A program made the translations under genes and the position numbers. From Actinokineospora pegani (lineage in GTDB: Bacteria > Actinomycetota > Actinomycetes > Mycobacteriales > Pseudonocardiaceae), in assembly GCF_009745975.1 (NCBI RefSeq), contig NZ_WHOL01000065.1, positions 62,001-126,000 of the forward strand: a stretch of DNA of 64,000 bases, given 5' to 3'. Shown piece after piece: positions 47,199 to 58,928 of this stretch (positions are counted from its first letter, which is position 1; the number at the start of each line of letters is the position of its first letter). Below the pieces are notes generated by a model. It did not search any database. It saw only the letters and a program-made list of their open reading frames with translations, and had not been told where the DNA came from.

Positions 47199-48356
47199 GT
47201 GTCCGACGCGAAGTTGCACCGGCATACCCCGCGCAGGCTCACGGTGCTCCTCCCGGTGCTCGCGCTCCTCGCGCTGGCCGCGTGCGGGCTGGTCTTGCTC
47301 GCGATCAGCACGGCCCGGGTCGGGCTGGCGGCCGAACTGGTCGGCGTCGGGGCCGCGCTGCTGCCCGTCGGGCCGGTGGTGGCCGCCTTCCTGTGGGTCG
47401 ACCGGTGGGAGCCCGAGCCCGCGAGGCTGCTGTGGACGGCGTTCGCGTGGGGGGCGTGCGGGGCGACGATCACCGCGCTGCTGATCAACAACACCGCCGA
47501 GGCCGTCGGCGACCTGGTGCTGGGGGAGGGGCAGGGCGACAAGCTCAGCGCGATCGTGTCCGCGCCGATCTTCGAGGAGGCGGCCAAGGGCGTGTTCCTC
47601 CTGGGCATCTACCTGTTCCTGCGGTCGGAGTTCGACGGGGTGGTCGACGGCATCGTCTACGCCGGGTTCACCGCGGCCGGGTTCGCCTTCACCGAGAACA
47701 TCTACTACTTCGGCCGCGCGTTCAGCGACTACGGCATCGGCGACAGCTCCTCGCCGGGGGTCGTCGCCGCGTTCATCCTGCGCGGGGTGTTCTCGCCGTT
47801 CACGCACCCGCTGTTCACGGTGATGATCGGCATCGGGATCGGGCTGGCGGCCAGGACCGCCTCGACCAAGGTGCGGGTCCTCGCGCCGCTCGGCGGCTAC
47901 CTGGTGGCGGTGGCGCTGCACGCGGCCTGGAACGCCTCGGCGACGCTGGGCAGCGCGTCGACCTTCTTCGCCGTCTACTTCATCGTGATGGTCCCGCTGT
48001 TCGGGGCGGTGGTCTGGCTGATCAGCTGGCACCGCAAGCGCGAGCAGGGGGTGATCGCCGCGGCCCTGCCCGCGATGGTCGAATCCGGGTGGATCCTGCC
48101 CGCCGAGGTGGAGCCGCTGGCCGACCTCGATGCCCGCAGGCACTGGCGCAGGCGGGTGCGCAAGCGCAGGGGCAGGGCGGCGGCCGCGGCGGTCGAGGAG
48201 TACCAGGCCTCGGTGAGCGAGTTGGCGTTCCTCTGGCACGCCATGGCCGTGGGCACGGCCGGGCCGCAGGGGCCCGCGCACGAGACCAAGCTGATCGCCG
48301 TCCTGCGCGAGTCCCGCAGGGCGGCGGCCGCGGCGAGCCGGGAAGCGACCACCTGA
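47199..48356 (+). CDS. PrsW family intramembrane metalloprotease
   Basis: This 385-residue protein has about eight membrane helices in its first 290 residues and PrsW/CAAX-like protease motifs: FEEAAKGVFL, AGFAFTENIYYF, FTHPLFTVM and LHAAWNASA. In Bacillus, PrsW cuts an anti-sigma factor, but targets in actinobacteria are unknown. A cytoplasmic tail of about 90 residues is basic and helical. The GTG start lies 65 bp after the previous gene. Confidence 0.92.
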   Translation: MSDAKLHRHTPRRLTVLLPVLALLALAACGLVLLAISTARVGLAAELVGVGAALLPVGPVVAAFLWVDRWEPEPARLLWTAFAWGACGATITALLINNTAEAVGDLVLGEGQGDKLSAIVSAPIFEEAAKGVFLLGIYLFLRSEFDGVVDGIVYAGFTAAGFAFTENIYYFGRAFSDYGIGDSSSPGVVAAFILRGVFSPFTHPLFTVMIGIGIGLAARTASTKVRVLAPLGGYLVAVALHAAWNASATLGSASTFFAVYFIVMVPLFGAVVWLISWHRKREQGVIAAALPAMVESGWILPAEVEPLADLDARRHWRRRVRKRRGRAAAAAVEEYQASVSELAFLWHAMAVGTAGPQGPAHETKLIAVLRESRRAAAAASREATT

Positions 48357-48370
48357 CCTGTGGCGCAGCG

Positions 48371-48410
48371 GACAACGTGGTGGCGGTCACCTGACGGCCA
48401 CCACGTCCGC
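48371..48410 (+). terminator. Terminator after the PrsW gene
   Basis: ACGTGGTGGC (48375-48384) pairs with GCCACCACGT (48397-48406), extended outward by GGAC/GTCC with a bulge. It lies 18 bp after the stop codon. Confidence 0.65.
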
Positions 48411-48485
48411 GTCGGGCGGCTACTCTCGCGGCCGTCGTCCGGTACCCGCGCCGTTGCGGGACTGGAACGAGGAGGAGTCACAACG

Positions 48486-48521
48486 ATGTCGTGCAGTGCC
48501 GTTCCCGGGGCCGCGTCGTGA
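48486..48521 (+). CDS. Possible 11-codon leader peptide coupled to the pantothenate operon
   Basis: GGAGGAG lies upstream of the ATG at 48486, which opens an 11-codon frame ([11 protein letters not shown]). Its TGA overlaps the GTG start of the next gene (GTGA). The downstream GTG lacks its own clear ribosome binding site, so the short frame may exist to load ribosomes by translational coupling. The peptide has no recognisable attenuation codons apart from one cysteine. It could equally be a chance frame. Confidence 0.4.
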   Translation: MSCSAVPGAAS

Positions 48522-49432
48522 GCAGGCCCGCTCGGTTGTCCGTCGGTGTCGTCTCGGCGGGTCGGGTGGGGGCCGTGCTCGGCGCCGCGCTCGCCCGCGC
48601 CGGGCACACCGTGGCCGCCGCGGCCGCCGTGTCCCGCGCCTCGCTGCGCCGGGCCGAGGACCTGCTGCCGGACGTGCCGATCCTGCCGCCGGACCAGGTG
48701 GTCGCCTGCGCCGACCTGGTCCTGCTCGCCCTCCCCGACGACGTCCTCCCCGGCACCGTGCGCGGCCTGGTCGCCGCGGGCGCCATCCGGCCGGGCCAAC
48801 TGGTCGTGCACACCTCCGGGGCCAACGGCGTCGCCGTGCTCGGACCCGCCGCCGAGGCCGGGGCGATGACCCTGGCGCTGCACCCGGTGATGACCTTCAC
48901 CGGCCGCGGCGAGGACCTCCAGCGCATCGCCGCCTGCTCCTTCGGCGTGACCGCGGCAGACGGCGACGAGATCGGGTGGAGCGTGGCCGAGGCGCTGGTC
49001 GTGGAGATCGGCGCCGAGCCGGTGCGCGTGCCCGAGGCCGCCCGGCCGCTCTACCACGCCGCCCTCGCCCACGGCGCCAACCACCTGATGACCCTGGTCT
49101 CCGACTGCGCCGACCTGCTGCGCGCCGCCGGGATCACCGCCGACGGGGCGGCCGAGAAGGTCATCGGCCCGCTGCTGTCCGCCGCCCTCGACAACGCCCT
49201 GCGCCACGGCGACCGCGCCCTCACCGGCCCGGCCGCGCGCGGTGACAGCGGCACCTTGACCACGCACGTCACCGTCCTGGCCGAGAACGCCCCCGAGTTG
49301 CTGCCCGCCTACCGCGCGCTGGGCGCCCGCGCCGCGGGCCGAGCCGAGGCGGCCGGGCTGCTGCCCGCCGACCGGGTGCCCGACGTGCTCGCCGCCCTCA
49401 GCGAACCCCCAACCCCGGGAGACCCACGATGA
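48518..49432 (+). CDS. Rossmann-like/DUF2520 protein (Rv3603c-like)
   Basis: The 304-residue protein has an N-terminal NAD(P)-binding-like fold ([20 protein letters not shown]) and a C-terminal helical domain containing [24 protein letters not shown] and [11 protein letters not shown], typical of DUF2520 proteins. The fold resembles ketopantoate and pyrroline-carboxylate reductases. Its place before panC suggests a role in pantothenate supply, for example ketopantoate reduction; that is inference. The start is uncertain. Its stop overlaps panC (ATGA). Confidence 0.85.
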   Translation: MSRPARLSVGVVSAGRVGAVLGAALARAGHTVAAAAAVSRASLRRAEDLLPDVPILPPDQVVACADLVLLALPDDVLPGTVRGLVAAGAIRPGQLVVHTSGANGVAVLGPAAEAGAMTLALHPVMTFTGRGEDLQRIAACSFGVTAADGDEIGWSVAEALVVEIGAEPVRVPEAARPLYHAALAHGANHLMTLVSDCADLLRAAGITADGAAEKVIGPLLSAALDNALRHGDRALTGPAARGDSGTLTTHVTVLAENAPELLPAYRALGARAAGRAEAAGLLPADRVPDVLAALSEPPTPGDPR

Positions 49433-50337
49433 CACCGGCGACGACGTCCGCCGCCCCCCGCTTCACCCCGGGGAAGCTGCACGTGCACAGCGACGTGGCC
49501 ACGCTGTCGCGGACCACCCGCGCGCTGCGCGCCACCGGGCGCAAGATCGCGCTGGTGCCCACCATGGGCGCGCTGCACGAGGGCCACCGGGAGCTGATGA
49601 GCCGCGCCCGGCGCATCCCGAACACCGTGCTGGTCGTGTCGATCTTCGTCAACCCGCTGCAGTTCGGCGCGGGCGAGGACTTCGACCGCTACCCGCGCCC
49701 GCTCGACGCCGACCTGGCCGTGTGCGAGGCCGAGCGCGCCGAGCTGGTCCTCACCCCGTCCGCCGAGGCGCTGTACCCGCCGGGCGCGCAGGTGACCGTC
49801 CACCCGGGACCGCTGGGCGACGAGCTGGAGGGCGCCGCCCGGCCCGGGCACTTCGCCGGGGTGCTGACCGTGGTGGCCAAGCTGCTCAACATCGTCCGGC
49901 CGGACTTCGCGATGTTCGGGGAGAAGGACTACCAGCAGCTCACGCTGATCAAGCGGATGGTGCGCGACCTGGACATGGAGACCCAGGTCGTCGGGATCCC
50001 CACCATCCGCGAGCCCGACGGGCTGGCCATGAGCTCGCGCAACGCCTTCCTCGACGACGACCAGCGCGCGGCGGCGGTCACCCTGTCCGCCGCGCTGACC
50101 GCCGGGGCGCACGCCGCCCAGCAGGGCGCCGAGGCCGCCCTGTCCACCGCGCGGTCGGTGCTCGACGAGGCCGACGGGGTCTCGGTCGACTACCTGGAGC
50201 TGCGCGCGCCCGACCTGGGCCCCGCCCCGGACGGCGGCGAGGCCCGGCTGCTGGTGGCCGCCAGGCTCGGCGCCACCCGCTTGATCGACAACGTCGCCGT
50301 GCACCTGGGCGCGGGCAGCGTTGGGACCTACGTCTGA
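49429..50337 (+). CDS. panC: Pantoate-beta-alanine ligase (pantothenate synthetase)
   Basis: The 302-residue enzyme joins pantoate and beta-alanine using ATP. The nucleotide-binding HIGH-type motif is in [29 protein letters not shown] and [10 protein letters not shown] are family signatures. It overlaps the preceding gene and is followed by panD and coaX. Confidence 0.97.
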   Translation: MTPATTSAAPRFTPGKLHVHSDVATLSRTTRALRATGRKIALVPTMGALHEGHRELMSRARRIPNTVLVVSIFVNPLQFGAGEDFDRYPRPLDADLAVCEAERAELVLTPSAEALYPPGAQVTVHPGPLGDELEGAARPGHFAGVLTVVAKLLNIVRPDFAMFGEKDYQQLTLIKRMVRDLDMETQVVGIPTIREPDGLAMSSRNAFLDDDQRAAAVTLSAALTAGAHAAQQGAEAALSTARSVLDEADGVSVDYLELRAPDLGPAPDGGEARLLVAARLGATRLIDNVAVHLGAGSVGTYV

Positions 50338-50371
50338 GGGCGCCGCCCGAGACCGCTTGAGAGGAAATGCC

Positions 50372-50824
50372 GTGTTCCGCACCATGCTCAAGTCCAAGAT
50401 CCACCGTGCCACCGTCACCCAGGCCGACCTGCACTACGTCGGCTCGGTCACCGTCGACCCGGTGCTCATGGAGGCGGCCGACCTGCTGCCCGGCGAGCAG
50501 GTGGCGATCGTCGACGTGACCAACGGCGCCCGCCTGGAGACCTACGTGATCGCGGGCGAGCGCGGCAGCGGCGTCATCGGGATCAACGGCGCGGCCGCGC
50601 ACCTGGTCCACCCCGGCGACATCGTCATCCTCATCGCCTACGCGATGATGGACAGCGCCGAGGCCGCCGCCTTCGACCCCAAGGTCGTCTTCGTCGACGC
50701 GGACAACGAGGTGGTCCACCTCGGCGCCGACGCCGCGCACGTGCCGGACGGGACCGACCTGGTCAGCGGCGCGGAGACCGCGGACGCGGCCAGGCTGGAC
50801 GCCCTGCTGACCGCCGAGCGCTGA
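50372..50824 (+). CDS. panD: Aspartate 1-decarboxylase precursor
   Basis: The 150-residue proenzyme cleaves itself between Gly24 and Ser25 (YVGS) to create the pyruvoyl cofactor that decarboxylates aspartate to beta-alanine, the co-substrate of Pan[20 protein letters not shown] is a conserved stretch. GAGAGGAAA precedes the GTG start. It has a normal C-terminal extension for actinobacteria. Confidence 0.96.
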   Translation: MFRTMLKSKIHRATVTQADLHYVGSVTVDPVLMEAADLLPGEQVAIVDVTNGARLETYVIAGERGSGVIGINGAAAHLVHPGDIVILIAYAMMDSAEAAAFDPKVVFVDADNEVVHLGADAAHVPDGTDLVSGAETADAARLDALLTAER

Positions 50825-50827
50825 CCG

Positions 50828-51595
50828 GTGCTGCTCACCGTCGACGTCGGCAACACCAACACCGCGTTCGGCCTGCACAACGGCGCGGACCTGCTGCGCG
50901 ACTGGCGGGTCCGCACCGACCCGCGCACCACCGCCGACGAGCTGGCGATGACCCTGCGCGGCCTGCTCGGCGAGCACGCCGACCGGGTCTCGGGGGTGGC
51001 CGCGCTGTCGACGGTGCCGGTCGTGCTGCGCGAGGTCCGCGCCATGCTGGCCAAGTACTACAAACGCGTCCCCAGCGTCATCGTCGAGCCCGGCGTGCGC
51101 ACCGGCGTGCCGCTGCTGGTCGACAACCCCAAGGAGGTCGGCTCCGACCGGGTCGCCAACACCCTCGCCGCCCACGACGCCTTCCAGACCCCCTGCGTCG
51201 TCATCGACTTCGGCACCATCACCAACGTCGACGTCATCTCCGCCAAGGGCGAACTCCTCGGCGGCGTCTTCATGCCCGGCATCGAGATCTCCGTCGACGC
51301 CCTGGCCGCCCGCGCCGCCGCCCTGCGCAAGGTCGAGGTCGTCCGCCCCAGGTCCGTCATCGGCAAGAGCACCGTCGAGTGCCTGCAATCGGGCATCGTC
51401 TACGGCTACGCCAGCCAGATCGACGGCCTGGTCGCCCGCATCGCCAAGGAGCTCGACCACCCCGACGACCTCGAGGTCATCGCCACCGGCGGCCTGGCCA
51501 CCCTGGTCCTCGGCGAGGCCGGGACCATCACTCACCACCGCCCCGACCTGACCTTGCAGGGCCTGCGCCTCATCTACGAACGCAACCAGCGCTAG
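50828..51595 (+). CDS. coaX: Type III pantothenate kinase
   Basis: The 255-residue ASKHA-fold kinase phosphorylates pantothenate in CoA synthesis. The phosphate loop is VDVGNTNTAFGL at the start. GSDRVANTLAAHD and VIDFGTITNVDVIS are family motifs. It completes the operon DUF2520-panC-panD-coaX. It ends in a shared CTAG that is also the stop region of the convergent methyltransferase gene. Confidence 0.95.
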   Translation: MLLTVDVGNTNTAFGLHNGADLLRDWRVRTDPRTTADELAMTLRGLLGEHADRVSGVAALSTVPVVLREVRAMLAKYYKRVPSVIVEPGVRTGVPLLVDNPKEVGSDRVANTLAAHDAFQTPCVVIDFGTITNVDVISAKGELLGGVFMPGIEISVDALAARAAALRKVEVVRPRSVIGKSTVECLQSGIVYGYASQIDGLVARIAKELDHPDDLEVIATGGLATLVLGEAGTITHHRPDLTLQGLRLIYERNQR

Positions 51596-52332
51596 CGGCG
51601 CACAGCCCGCACAACCGTGGTGATCAGCGGCCGGTCGAACTCGCCGTCGGCGGTCTCCGAGTGGGACTTGAGGTAGCTCAAGGCCCGCGCCAGCACGGTC
51701 TCCCGCTCCTGCTCCGAAGCCTGGCTGATGTGGCTGTGTGTCAGCAGGGTGCCCAGCATCGAGTCGACGGTCCGCCGCTGCGCGTGGTGGACCTGGACCT
51801 GCTCCGGCGGCTTGAGGTCGCGGTGCTCCGGGACCCGGCCGGGGCGGCTGCGGCCCGCGCCGACGGAGGTCTGGGTGACCTCCAGCAGGCCGGAGACCCA
51901 CGGGACCGAGTCGTCGTCGTGGTTCCAGAAGACGCCGAGGACGCCGCCCGGTCGCAGCACGCGGGTGATCTCCGGGAGGGCCGTGGCCGGGTCGAACCAG
52001 TGGTAGGCCTGGCCGACGAGCACGGCCTCGACCGACGCGTCGCGCAGCGGGATGGACTCGGCGGTGCCGTCGCGCATCGGGACGTCGGGGAACCGGCGGG
52101 TGAACTCGGCGCGCATGAGCGGGTCGGGCTCGACGGCGGTGACCTCGGCGCCGAGGTCGAGCAGGCCCTCGGTGAGCTTGCCGGTGCCCGCGGCGAGGTC
52201 CAGGACCCGGTCGCGGTCGCCCAGCGCCCACTCGATCGCGCCTGCCGGGTACCCGGGGCGGTGGCGGTGGTAATCGGCCGCAGTGGCGCCGAAAGAGGCG
52301 GCCCGCTTCGAGAACAGGTCCTCGGACTCCAT
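51592..52332 (-). CDS. Class I SAM-dependent methyltransferase
   Basis: In this 246-residue protein the SAM-binding motif I is [12 protein letters not shown], followed by AVEPDPLM and the post-motif region [12 protein letters not shown], characteristic of small-molecule methyltransferases (Methyltransf_11 type). The substrate is unknown. The ATG at 52332 is chosen because the longer frame upstream runs antisense to the lysS start. It converges on coaX with a 4-bp overlap and is divergent from lysS with a 64-bp gap. Confidence 0.88.
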   Translation of the reverse strand: MESEDLFSKRAASFGATAADYHRHRPGYPAGAIEWALGDRDRVLDLAAGTGKLTEGLLDLGAEVTAVEPDPLMRAEFTRRFPDVPMRDGTAESIPLRDASVEAVLVGQAYHWFDPATALPEITRVLRPGGVLGVFWNHDDDSVPWVSGLLEVTQTSVGAGRSRPGRVPEHRDLKPPEQVQVHHAQRRTVDSMLGTLLTHSHISQASEQERETVLARALSYLKSHSETADGEFDRPLITTVVRAVRR

Positions 52333-52396
52333 GCCCGATACGGTAGTCGCGCCCCCACAGGAGGAGGCCCCCGGCGTTCTCCGTACCATTTCGGCC

Positions 52397-53923
52397 GTGA
52401 ACGACACCCCGCAGCCCCCTGAGTCGACCGAGCCCACCGCGTCCATCTCAGACGAGCTTCCCGAGCAGATGCGCGTGCGCAAGGAGAAGCGGGAGCGGAT
52501 GCTGGCCGCGGGGATCGAGCCCTACCCCGTCGAACTCCCGCGCACCCACTCGCTGGCCCAGGTGCGCGCGGCGCATTCCGGTTTGGCCGCCGACACCAAG
52601 ACCGGTGAAAAGGTCGCGGTCACCGGTCGGGTGATGTTCATCCGCAACACCGGCAAGCTGTGCTTCGCGACGTTGCGGGAAGGCGACGGAAGCGAACTGC
52701 AGGCGATGCTCAGCCTCGACGCGGTGGGCGCCGACGCGCTTTCGGCGTGGAAGTCCGACGTCGACCTCGGCGACCACGTATTCGTCTCCGGTGAGGTCAT
52801 CACCTCCCGGCGCGGGGAACTGTCGGTGTTCGCCGATGAGTGGGCAATGGCGGCCAAGGCGCTGCGGCCGCTGCCGGTCGCGCACAAGGAACTCGCCGAG
52901 GAAACCCGCATTCGGCAGCGCTATGTCGACCTGATCCTGCGCCCGCGCGCGGGCGAGACCGTGCGCAAGCGCGCCGAGGTGGTTCGCGCGCTGCGGGACA
53001 GTTTCCACCGTCGAGGTTTCCTCGAGGTGGAGACGCCGATGCTGCAAACCCTGCACGGCGGCGCGGCGGCGCGGCCGTTCGTCACCCGCTCGAACGCCTT
53101 CGACATGGACTTGTACCTGCGGATCGCCCCCGAGCTGTTCCTCAAGCGCTGCGTTGTCGGCGGCCTGGACAAGGTCTTCGAGATCAACCGCAACTTCCGC
53201 AACGAGGGCAGTGATTCCTCGCACTCGCCGGAATTCGCGATGCTCGAGTTCTACGAGGCGTGGGCGACTTACGACACCAACGCGGTGATGATCCGCGAGG
53301 TCATCCAGGAGGCCGCGCAGGCGGTGACCGGCTCGCACGTGGTGACCCTGGCCGACGGCAGCGAGTACGACCTGTCCGGCGACTGGACGACGCTGCGCAT
53401 GTACGAGTCGCTCTCCGGCGCCCTCGGCGAGGAGGTCACCTGGGAGACCCCGGCCGAGGCGCTGCGCGAGCACGTCGACCGGCTCGACCTCAAGCTCGAC
53501 CCCGCGTACGGCCACGGCAAGCTGGTCGAGGAGCTGTGGGAGCACCTGGTCGGCGACCACCTGGTGGCCCCGACGTTCGTCCGCGACTTCCCGCTGGAGA
53601 CCTCCCCGCTGACCCGCCAGCACCGCTCGGAGCCGGGTGTGGCCGAGAAGTGGGACCTCTACGTGCGCGGCTTCGAGCTGGGCACCGGCTACTCCGAGCT
53701 GGTCGACCCGGTCATCGAGCGGGAGCGGCTGGAGGCGCAGTCGCGGCTGGGCAAGTCCGGCGACGACGAGGCCATGCAGCTCGACGAGGACTTCCTGCGC
53801 GCGCTCGAGTACGGAATGCCACCGTCGGGCGGAGTCGGAATGGGCATCGACCGGCTGTTGATGGCACTCACCGGCCTGGGCATCCGGGAAACGATCCTCT
53901 TCCCCTTGACCCGGCCGGAGTGA
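52397..53923 (+). CDS. lysS: Lysyl-tRNA synthetase (class II)
   Basis: The 508-residue enzyme has an OB-fold anticodon-binding domain ([21 protein letters not shown]), class II motif 2 ([11 protein letters not shown] then [15 protein letters not shown]) and motif 3 ([15 protein letters not shown]). [20 protein letters not shown] matches the actinobacterial LysS subtype near Rv3598c. The start is probably the GTG at 52397; the frame is open upstream. The lysS-lsr2 order is conserved in mycobacteria. Confidence 0.94.
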   Translation: MNDTPQPPESTEPTASISDELPEQMRVRKEKRERMLAAGIEPYPVELPRTHSLAQVRAAHSGLAADTKTGEKVAVTGRVMFIRNTGKLCFATLREGDGSELQAMLSLDAVGADALSAWKSDVDLGDHVFVSGEVITSRRGELSVFADEWAMAAKALRPLPVAHKELAEETRIRQRYVDLILRPRAGETVRKRAEVVRALRDSFHRRGFLEVETPMLQTLHGGAAARPFVTRSNAFDMDLYLRIAPELFLKRCVVGGLDKVFEINRNFRNEGSDSSHSPEFAMLEFYEAWATYDTNAVMIREVIQEAAQAVTGSHVVTLADGSEYDLSGDWTTLRMYESLSGALGEEVTWETPAEALREHVDRLDLKLDPAYGHGKLVEELWEHLVGDHLVAPTFVRDFPLETSPLTRQHRSEPGVAEKWDLYVRGFELGTGYSELVDPVIERERLEAQSRLGKSGDDEAMQLDEDFLRALEYGMPPSGGVGMGIDRLLMALTGLGIRETILFPLTRPE

Positions 53924-54049
53924 CCCGTTCGGGTATCGCGGAAGCACGCAATCCGGAGGATTTGCGCTAACCTGCTTCTCGAGAGCAATTCAGCACGTGG
54001 TGGCCGAGTGCTCAATGAGCCAGCAGATTGCCAGCCCGAGGAGGCCCAT

Positions 54050-54397
54050 ATGGCGCAGAAGGTCACGGTTTCACTCGTCGACGACCTCGATGGTTCCGTT
54101 GCCGAGGAGACTGTCGAGTTCGGGTTGGACGGCGCGTCTTACCAGATCGATCTCTCCTCCGACAATGCCGAGAAACTGCGTGAGGCGCTCGCCGACTTCG
54201 TGGAGAGCGCGCGCCGCGCGGGGGGCCGCAAGCGGGCCCTGGCCAAGGCGGTGCCAGGACGCGCCCCGCGCACCGCGTCCGCCGACCGGGAGCAGAACCA
54301 GGCAATTCGCGAGTGGGCGCGCAAGCAGGGCATGAACGTCTCCGACCGGGGTCGAATCCCGTCGGAAGTCCTCGACGCGTACAACGGGCAGGCCTGA
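54050..54397 (+). CDS. lsr2: Lsr2 nucleoid-associated protein
   Basis: The 115-residue H-NS-like protein silences AT-rich, often acquired genes. The N-terminal dimerisation domain starts [16 protein letters not shown]. The C-terminal DNA-binding domain holds [19 protein letters not shown], with the RGR minor-groove hook. GAGGAGG precedes the ATG. The 126-bp gap after lysS implies its own promoter. This is the copy in the conserved lysS-clpC position. Confidence 0.97.
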   Translation: MAQKVTVSLVDDLDGSVAEETVEFGLDGASYQIDLSSDNAEKLREALADFVESARRAGGRKRALAKAVPGRAPRTASADREQNQAIREWARKQGMNVSDRGRIPSEVLDAYNGQA

Positions 54398-54587
54398 GCG
54401 CGGATCAGCGTTCGGCGAGGGCGTCGGTCCACCGGATCGGCGCCCTTGGCGCGTCCGCTGTCCTGACCCGGTGAGTCGTCCGGGCGATCCGCGTGTCCGG
54501 TGATCCCTGTGTCAGGTGATCCGATGTGCCCGCTATTCGGCGGTCGCCTCCGGATTGCGCGGCCAATGCGGTGGGGAATTCCCGCGC

Positions 54588-55481
54588 TCACTCGTCCCGT
54601 GCGCCACACGGGTCACCGGAGTTCTTCCGGGACAGGCGCGGGCAGGTCGAACACGTTCCCTGGCCGTTGTCGAGCAGGTAGTGGAAACAGCAGCTCTCCC
54701 GGCGCCGGGTCCACTCCACCGGGCCGCCGTCGCCGCCCACCGGGCGCAGCGTCGACGCCGAGGTGAACGGGGCTGGCCCGCCTTCGAGCACCAGGCCCGC
54801 GTCGAGCACGCCCGCGCCCTCGTCGCCGCTGTAGCGCCCGGACAGCCACAGCGCGTTGTCCAGCGCGTCGGTCGCCGCCGCCCAGAGCATCCGCTTGCCC
54901 ATCCGCACCGTCTTGCCGTAGGCGTCGACGAAGCGGGCGGCGTGTCCGGCGAACCGGCCGCGCAGCACCGCGGCCAGCGCGCGCTCGTCGGCCACCACGT
55001 CCGCCCCCGGTGTCCCCGCGGCGGGGTCGTCGGGCAGGCAGGCGAAGCCGGGGGACAGCACGGCCATCGCGTCCGGGTGCGGTCGGGGCCGGGCCATCCG
55101 GAAGGCGAGGTCGGCCGGGCCCAGCGCGGGCACCCGGCGCTCGTGGTGGAACAGCAGCCCGCCGACGTAGGCGGGGACCCACAGGTACCAGGACATGACG
55201 TACCCGGCGGTGGTCCGCTCGTGCGACTCGCCGTACTGCTGGCGCAGCCAGCCGCCCAACCCGGCCCGCCACCGGTCGAAGCGCTCCGGCTCGGCCAGCA
55301 GCTCCGCGCAGGTCGCCCAGCCCGGCTCGGCGGGGCGACCGTAGCGCAGGTCGAACCGGCCCTGGCGCTCGCTCACCCTGGTCAGCGACTCGCCGAGCGG
55401 CCCGGGGGGCAGCTCGCGCAGCCGGGTCGCCGCCGTCACGACGCCTGGGCGCGGTCGGGGCCGGTGCTCGCACTGGTCCAC
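54588..55481 (-). CDS. FhuF-like (2Fe-2S) ferric siderophore reductase
   Basis: This 297-residue protein resembles FhuF family iron reductases. A C-terminal cysteine cluster, CCFHYLL then GTCSTCPRL, is the C-C-x(10)-C-x(2)-C iron-sulfur site characteristic of FhuF, which releases iron from siderophores in the cytoplasm. The start is a GTG at 55481. An iron-box-like palindrome lies about 33 bp upstream, which agrees with iron-dependent repression. It lies between lsr2 and clpC, an insertion relative to mycobacteria. Confidence 0.85.
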   Translation of the reverse strand: MDQCEHRPRPRPGVVTAATRLRELPPGPLGESLTRVSERQGRFDLRYGRPAEPGWATCAELLAEPERFDRWRAGLGGWLRQQYGESHERTTAGYVMSWYLWVPAYVGGLLFHHERRVPALGPADLAFRMARPRPHPDAMAVLSPGFACLPDDPAAGTPGADVVADERALAAVLRGRFAGHAARFVDAYGKTVRMGKRMLWAAATDALDNALWLSGRYSGDEGAGVLDAGLVLEGGPAPFTSASTLRPVGGDGGPVEWTRRRESCCFHYLLDNGQGTCSTCPRLSRKNSGDPCGARDE

Positions 55482-55513
55482 ATGGGGTGCTCTCTCTGCT
55501 CCGCTCGGGCAAC

Positions 55514-55532
55514 TGAGGTATGGCTTACCTTA
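55514..55532 (-). promoter_or_regulatory. Candidate IdeR/DmdR iron box
   Basis: TGAGGTATGGCTTACCTTA matches the 19-bp IdeR/DmdR consensus TTAGGTTAGGCTAACCTAA at 14 positions, including the AGGT and ACCT half-site cores. It sits just upstream of the FhuF-like gene, where binding of the Fe-loaded repressor would block transcription. Confidence 0.7.
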
Positions 55533-55621
55533 CTAGATACCGGCGTCATCCGACCATGCGAGGCCGCCGACCGGGCGAAAACCGGCGTGTCGAACCACAC
55601 GCACGGGTGTGTCAGCCTGCT

Positions 55622-55635
55622 GTTCGCGCTCAGCG
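55622..55635 (+). promoter_or_regulatory. Candidate ClgR box upstream of clpC
   Basis: GTTCGC, five bases, GCG matches the GTTCGC-N5-GCG pattern described for ClgR activator sites in front of clp genes. It is about 200 bp before the clpC ATG. The rest of the 353-bp gap between the FhuF-like gene and clpC holds no plausible gene. Confidence 0.45.
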
Positions 55636-55836
55636 GAAAGGGGGGCGCTTGCGGAATCCCTCCCGGTCATCGCACGTTGGAGGGGACGAAGGGATCACCG
55701 GGCAACGGCGTCACGGGGGTTCGGCCGCGAGTGGCACTGAACACCGCGGTCGGGCCTACTACAGTGGTCCCACGGTGCTGAATCCGTGCCGAGGGGTGCG
55801 GAGAAGGGCCGCCGGCGCAGCAGTCAGGGAGTGCGA

Positions 55837-58398
<2,562 letters not shown>

Positions 58399-58410
58399 GA
58401 CTGATCGGAT

Positions 58411-58446
58411 CAAGGGCGGTCTTCCCTCCGGGGGAGGCCGCCCTTG
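58411..58446 (+). terminator. Terminator after clpC
   Basis: CAAGGGCGG (58411-58419) pairs with CCGCCCTTG (58438-58446), with a further inner CCTCC/GGAGG stem. It lies 12 bp after the stop codon. Confidence 0.8.
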
Positions 58447-58562
58447 TGGCTTTGTGGGGTGGTTCTGCCCTTGAAGCAGCGCGCCCGCCCACCCCAGCGA
58501 GCGAACGCCCGCAGACCCCCGGCTTCTCACGGGCCAGCGCTCGCACTCAGTACCCTGGACCC

Positions 58563-58874
58563 ATGGCCGTTGTGAAGATCAATGCGATCGAGGTTCCCGA
58601 GGGCGCTGGCCCCGAGCTGGAGAAGCGCTTCGCCGCTCGTCTCGGGGCGGTGGACAACGAGCCCGGGTTCCTCGGCTTCGAGCTGCTGCGCCCGGTCGCT
58701 GGTGAGACGCGGTACTTCGTGTTGACCCGGTGGGAGAGCGACGAGCACTTCAAGGCGTGGATGTCCGGCTCGGCCAAGGAGGCGCACGCGGGGGAGCGGG
58801 CCAAGCCGGTCGGCACCGGGTCCTCGGTGCTGGAGTTCGAGGTGGTCCAGAGCTCGTCGCCGACCAAGGGCTGA
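58563..58874 (+). CDS. mhuD: MhuD-like haem-degrading monooxygenase
   Basis: The 103-residue ferredoxin-fold (ABM) protein closely resembles M. tuberculosis MhuD (Rv3592). It shares VVKINAIEVP at the start and PGFLGF-LLRPV in the middle, and retains the residues important for haem binding and ruffling: Asn7, Trp66 and His75. It would release iron from host or environmental haem. It lies close to clpC, as in mycobacteria. Its TGA is in the same frame as the sirtuin gene that follows directly. Confidence 0.92.
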   Translation: MAVVKINAIEVPEGAGPELEKRFAARLGAVDNEPGFLGFELLRPVAGETRYFVLTRWESDEHFKAWMSGSAKEAHAGERAKPVGTGSSVLEFEVVQSSSPTKG

Positions 58875-58928
58875 GCCATCAGCGATCCCATCGGCGCGGC
58901 CGCTGACCTGGTCAGGGCCGCGCGGGCG

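Noticed and set aside
46544-48394. A 616-codon frame over the DUF6779-like tail and prsW
   Set aside because: It spans two recognised genes in the wrong frame and contains only low-complexity sequence.
54398-54587. A small gene or RNA between lsr2 and the FhuF-like gene
   Set aside because: No frame with a ribosome binding site and no stable hairpin with flanking signals was found in these 190 bases.
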